A stretch of DNA of 64,000 nucleotides, taken from the NCBI GenBank assembly GCA_025201765.1, contig MU623340.1, forward strand, positions 310,001 through 374,000, in the 5' to 3' direction. This document shows positions 60,327-64,000 of this stretch, piece after piece. Origin of the DNA: Daldinia sp. FL1419 (taxonomy: Eukaryota > Ascomycota > Sordariomycetes > Xylariales > Hypoxylaceae). The notes beneath the pieces were generated by a model, which had not been told where the DNA came from, did not search any database, and saw nothing but the letters and a program-made list of their open reading frames with translations. A program made the position numbers and the translations under genes. How positions within the stretch are numbered: the first letter of the stretch is position 1; the number at the start of each line of letters is the position of its first letter.

Positions 60327-63184
60327 ATGGAGGCGACGCATCCGACCGCGGGATGGGAGAAAGTAGGAGATAGGTTTTACCGCAAGACTCAGCTGTATAC
60401 CGCGATATTCGACCAGGATCTTGATCTAGATAATTATATCGTTGCTGGTGCTCCGTATGGTGGCGCTGTAGGTAAGCCATTTTTTACATACTCGTTCTAA
60501 ATTGCGACTAAGGGTTCGAAATATATATTAAAATCATGACTGATCGCTTCGCTTCGAGCGCATCGGACATTCGAGCCTACCTACGTTTACAAGATAGCTT
60601 ACACACCGCACACAGCTCTCACGAAATATCGAGTCTCACTAACTTCGAATAGCAATATGTCGAGATGACACCAAAATCGTCTCTTACCAGCCTTCCAAAT
60701 CATCAAAGCCTAGCATAGACATATACAGCTGTGCTGGTAAGCTGCTAAAGAGCATTTCCTGGGATAAGGGCTCCATCAAGGGTCTTGGCTGGTCTGAAGA
60801 TGAGAAACTTTTAGTCGTGAGCTATGATGGGACTGTAAGGTGTTACTACAACCTACAGGGGGACTTTACGCAGTTCTCGCTCGGTCGGGAGGCTGAGGAT
60901 TTCGGTGTGCACTCGTGTCGGTTTTACGATAGTGGAATGGTCGCTTTGCTCACTAACAATATACTCATCTCCGTATCCTCCTACGATGAGCCCCGACCAA
61001 AACCCCTCGCATCTCCGCCGGAAGGAGAAGTTTATGCTTGGGCTATCATCTCCCCGAGTTTCACGTTGTCCAGGTCGGTAGAGGTACTCTTAAGCATTGG
61101 AAGAACGGTCTATGTTGTGGATAAAACCGACTGTGAGGACCGATTCCTCGATATCGGTCCATTTTCACATGTTAGCGTGTCTCCAAATGGAAAGTTTGCA
61201 GCGCTCTACGGCACGGACGGCAAAGCCCACGTTATCACGGCTGACTTCCAGAGCCGACTAAGTGAACACGATTCCCGCTCTCAACTCACGCCTAAATACT
61301 TGGAATGGTGTGGTAATGACGCTGTGGTCATCGCATGGGAAGATGAGGTGAATGTTGTGGGACCCAACAACGCTGCGGCAAGTTTTGTCTACGAAGGCCG
61401 GGTTCACGTAATAGCAGGTTTGTTTCAAGAATCTCTTCTTCTCCCCTGATTGCTAACCTTTGATAGACCATGATGGCGTACGGTTAATCACTAATGATGT
61501 CTGCGATTTCCTTCAAAAAGTGCCAGACGTCACGGATGAAGTATTCCGCCTGGGCAGCGAGTCACCAGCCTCTGTTTTACTCGATGCTGTGGAGCAGCTA
61601 GAGAACCAGTCGCCAAAGGCCGACGATAATATTCAGCTAATAAGACCAAATCTAGTTGAAGCAGTTGATACGTGTGTTGCTGCTGCTGGACACGAATTTA
61701 ATGTGCATTGGCAGAAGCAACTGCTGAAAGCTGCCTCGTTCGGCAAGTCAGTACTTGATATATATAATAGTGACGACTTTGTTGACATGTGTGAGACATT
61801 ACGAGTTATTAACGCCGTACGGTATTATGAAATCGGCCTGCCTTTATCTTACGAACAATATCAACGCCTTACACCCGAAGGTCTGATTCAGAGACTCATA
61901 AACCGCCATGAATATTTACTTGCCCTTCGGATCGCTGGGTACCTACGGTTACCTACGGATCGCATATTTGTCCACTGGGCGTCCGCAAAAGTCCGAATAG
62001 GTACTGAAGATGAAGAGACTATCTGCCGAATGGTAGTAGAGAAGCTCTCAGGAAAGCCGGGTATCTCTTTTGAGGCCATCGCCCGCGCTGCATACGATGA
62101 GGGTCGCGGTCGATTGGCTACGGAGCTTCTGAATCATGAGCCTCGTGCGGGGCGGCAGGTTCCTCTCCTCTTGAGCATGGAGGAAGACGAAATTGCCCTT
62201 GATAAAGCAATTGAGAGCGGGGATTCCGATCTTATTCTCTTCGTACTACTTCAGCTAAAGAAGAAGCTCCCGCTGGCATCTTTCTTCCGTGTGATCAACG
62301 CACGACCAACTGCCACCGCACTCGTTGAGTCATCAGCGGCGCTTGAGGATGATAGCACACTTCTCAAAGATTTGTATTATCAAGACGACCGCCGAGTCGA
62401 TGGTGCAGGCGTATTCGTTCGTGAGGCCTTACGACAGCCTGATGCCCGCACGGCTAGCGATAAGCTTGCCCTGGCCGCAAAACTACTCTCCGATTCGAGG
62501 GAGCATCACTTCGAACTGACAGCCTTAAAGGAGGCAGCTCAACTTTTGCGAATGCAGGAAGCCTTAGATCGGGACCTGACCGATACGTTTACCGGGCTGA
62601 GCGTTAACGATACGTTATTCAAACTGATACGTCTAGGTTATCATAACAAGGCTAAAAAGATCCAGAGCGAGTTCAAGGTCCCGGAGAGGGTGGCCTGGTG
62701 GATTAGGTGAGTTACCAAGAATGCTCAAGGGTTCGATATGTAAATGATATCTAACGGGTTTTCTCCATAGACTTCGGGCGCTTGTCGCGAAACGAGACTG
62801 GAATGAAATCGAGGACATTGCTAAGAGCAGGAAAAGCCCGATTGGCTGGGAGGTAAGCTCTCTTTCCCCTCTCCATTCCTCCACCCTGCCTCAGTCAAAT
62901 AATCCCATGCTAACATACCACGCCCACCCCAGCCATTCTTCAACCAAATCCTACAAGCGGGCAACGCGCGCCTCGCCGCATCCTTCATCCCTAAGTGCAC
63001 GAACCTGGAGCCCGGGGCAGCGATCACTATGTACGAGAAATGCGGCATGCGCGTTAAGGCCGCGGAAGAGGCCGTCAAGACCAAAGATGCTGATGCTTGG
63101 GTGAGACTGCTAGAAGCTGCTGGAAAGAACACCCAAGAGGGGAAGGAAATTGAGAGGTTGGGTGCGCAGGTCTTCAAGAAGTAG
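60327..63184 (+). CDS. vps16: HOPS/CORVET core subunit Vps16
   Basis: Five exons are read: 60327-60471, 60653-61417, 61467-62706, 62771-62852 and 62933-63184, giving 827 residues, a typical Vps16 size. Vps16 is part of the class C core (with Vps11, Vps18 and Vps33) of the CORVET and HOPS tethers at endosome and vacuole. The N-terminal beta-propeller (about 1-370) includes KLLKSISWDKGSIKGLGWSE, KLLVVSYDGTVRCYYNLQG and HVSVSPNGKFAALYGTDGK. The C-terminal helical solenoid (Vps16_C) contains YEIGLPLSYEQYQRLTPEGL, HEYLLALRIAGYLRLPTDRI and KIQSEFKVPERVAWWIRLRA, and near the end PFFNQILQAGN and EKCGMRVKAAEEAVKTKD. Introns 1 and 2 have CTAAC branch sites. The start is the first ATG giving the WEKVGDRFYRKTQLY opening. 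Confidence 0.95.
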
Positions 63185-64000
63185 ACTTGATAATAAGTAG
63201 ATACCTAGGGACCGATGAGACGTGGATAGTCCGGCAGAGAATGAATGTGGTAATTACAGCATATCCCTGAGCAAGTTAATAAAAACATTGATGCGAATCA
63301 AACCCATTGATATGCGCGTTCGCAATACAGTAACCAACCATGAGACAAGTCGAAAATTACAAGTAGTCTATTTAGAAACCCATTTTTGCATTCATTATCC
63401 CGAGTCTATGTAAACATTATCTTTTCTCCTATCTGACTACCTCTTACCTACTCTACAGTAGAGGAGTAGTCACAAGCCAGGGACGGAAAGGGGGGCTAGC
63501 TTTTCAAACAAGTGATCAGCATTGTGTACTTCAAGCATAAGCCCCCCTGTTCATCCGACAGGCGAATATTCGAAATAAAAAAGAGGAAGAGAAGGGGGGG
63601 GGGAAATCACAGAGAAATAGGGAAGTCGTCCGATCCCGTCCACAAACTCCTAACTGGACTTTTGTTTAACATCCGGGAGAATAAATCGACCGAAACAAAA
63701 ATGATCTGCAGCAGATGTCTCATGGCGCGTCATGACATCAAAAATGCGGTGCGGTTTAACGACAATAGCACAGCACATAGCCATCATCCACTCTCATTTA
63801 TTCCTCTCCATAAGCCCCATTCTCATCCCGGCCCCGATCCTGCCTACCAAATGAGTAAATCGCGCAGCGCAGATACCTGAGAGGCAAACGCCACATATGA
63901 AGAACCAGGCCTAATTCCGCGCCTCCCTTTCTATGGACGAACCATCCCCGCAAGGACAAAATTCCCGGGAAAATAAGTACCCCTTAACGGTGAAACGAAG
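63185..64000. other. terminal intergenic stretch
   Basis: The first part is vps16 3' UTR. A G9 run lies near 63594-63602. The 122-codon plus-strand frame at 63512-63880 has no family and mixes Lys/Arg-rich and His-rich low complexity. It may hold the 3' UTR of a gene beyond the window. No gene is supported. Confidence 0.6.

Noticed and set aside
24154..63184. Apparent membrane-traffic cluster (snf8, sec15, vps16)
   Set aside because: The three genes are far apart, on mixed surroundings and belong to different complexes; closeness is most simply chance.
63512..63880. 122-codon frame at the window end
   Set aside because: Low-complexity Lys/Arg and His/Pro content with no homology recognised.

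Overview
The window looks like nuclear DNA of a filamentous ascomycete, most likely a sordariomycete (Pezizomycotina). Genes have short introns of about 50-270 nt with GTRNGT donors and CTAAC-type branch sites. Gene spacing is uneven. The encoded proteins include Con7-type, HapE/Hap5, Mei2-like and Sth1/Snf21 proteins. I find no bacterial-type operon, CRISPR array, prophage or tRNA.

Layout: positions 1-13965 hold no gene I can support and are full of short tandem repeats; this is the upstream region of the first gene. Genes in order are con7-type C2H2 regulator (+, 13966-15620), AAR2 (+, 20205-21788), ribosomal protein uS9/Rps16 (-, 22687-23480), ESCRT-II Snf8/Vps22 (+, 24154-24936), a NIPA/DUF803 magnesium-transporter-like protein (-, 25699-27838), WDR70-like WD40 protein (+, 28857-30590), RSC/SWI-SNF ATPase Sth1/Snf21 (+, 32128-36591) and an F-box protein (-, 38054-39367). 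A degenerate terminal-inverted-repeat element lies at about 40205-41390. Then follow SUN-domain ER protein Slp1-like (+, 41712-44639), a ten-exon Mei2-like RNA-binding protein (-, 45860-48478), exocyst Sec15 (+, 52524-55214), CCAAT-binding subunit HapE/Hap5 (-, 55638-56701), rRNA-processing factor Fcf2 (+, 58429-59303) and HOPS/CORVET Vps16 (+, 60327-63184). The last 0.8 kb holds no supported gene.

Function: the genes are mostly independent housekeeping and regulatory genes, not one pathway. They cover chromatin and transcription (Sth1, Con7, HapE, WDR70), RNA and ribosome biogenesis (AAR2, Rps16, Fcf2, Mei2-like) and membrane traffic or ER (Snf8, Sec15, Vps16, Slp1-like, NIPA-like).

Most worth a second look: a candidate C/D-box snoRNA inside the fcf2 intron, with an 11-nt match to a conserved segment of large-subunit rRNA; two microexons (14 nt in hapE, 18 nt inside the Mei2 RRM); a probable spliced long 5' leader of the Mei2-like gene; a terminal-inverted-repeat element with a nested palindrome; a G-quadruplex-type minisatellite next to a C19 run; and the 14-kb gene-free region before con7. 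All joins between exons are read by eye from splice signals and reading frame; none is backed by transcripts.
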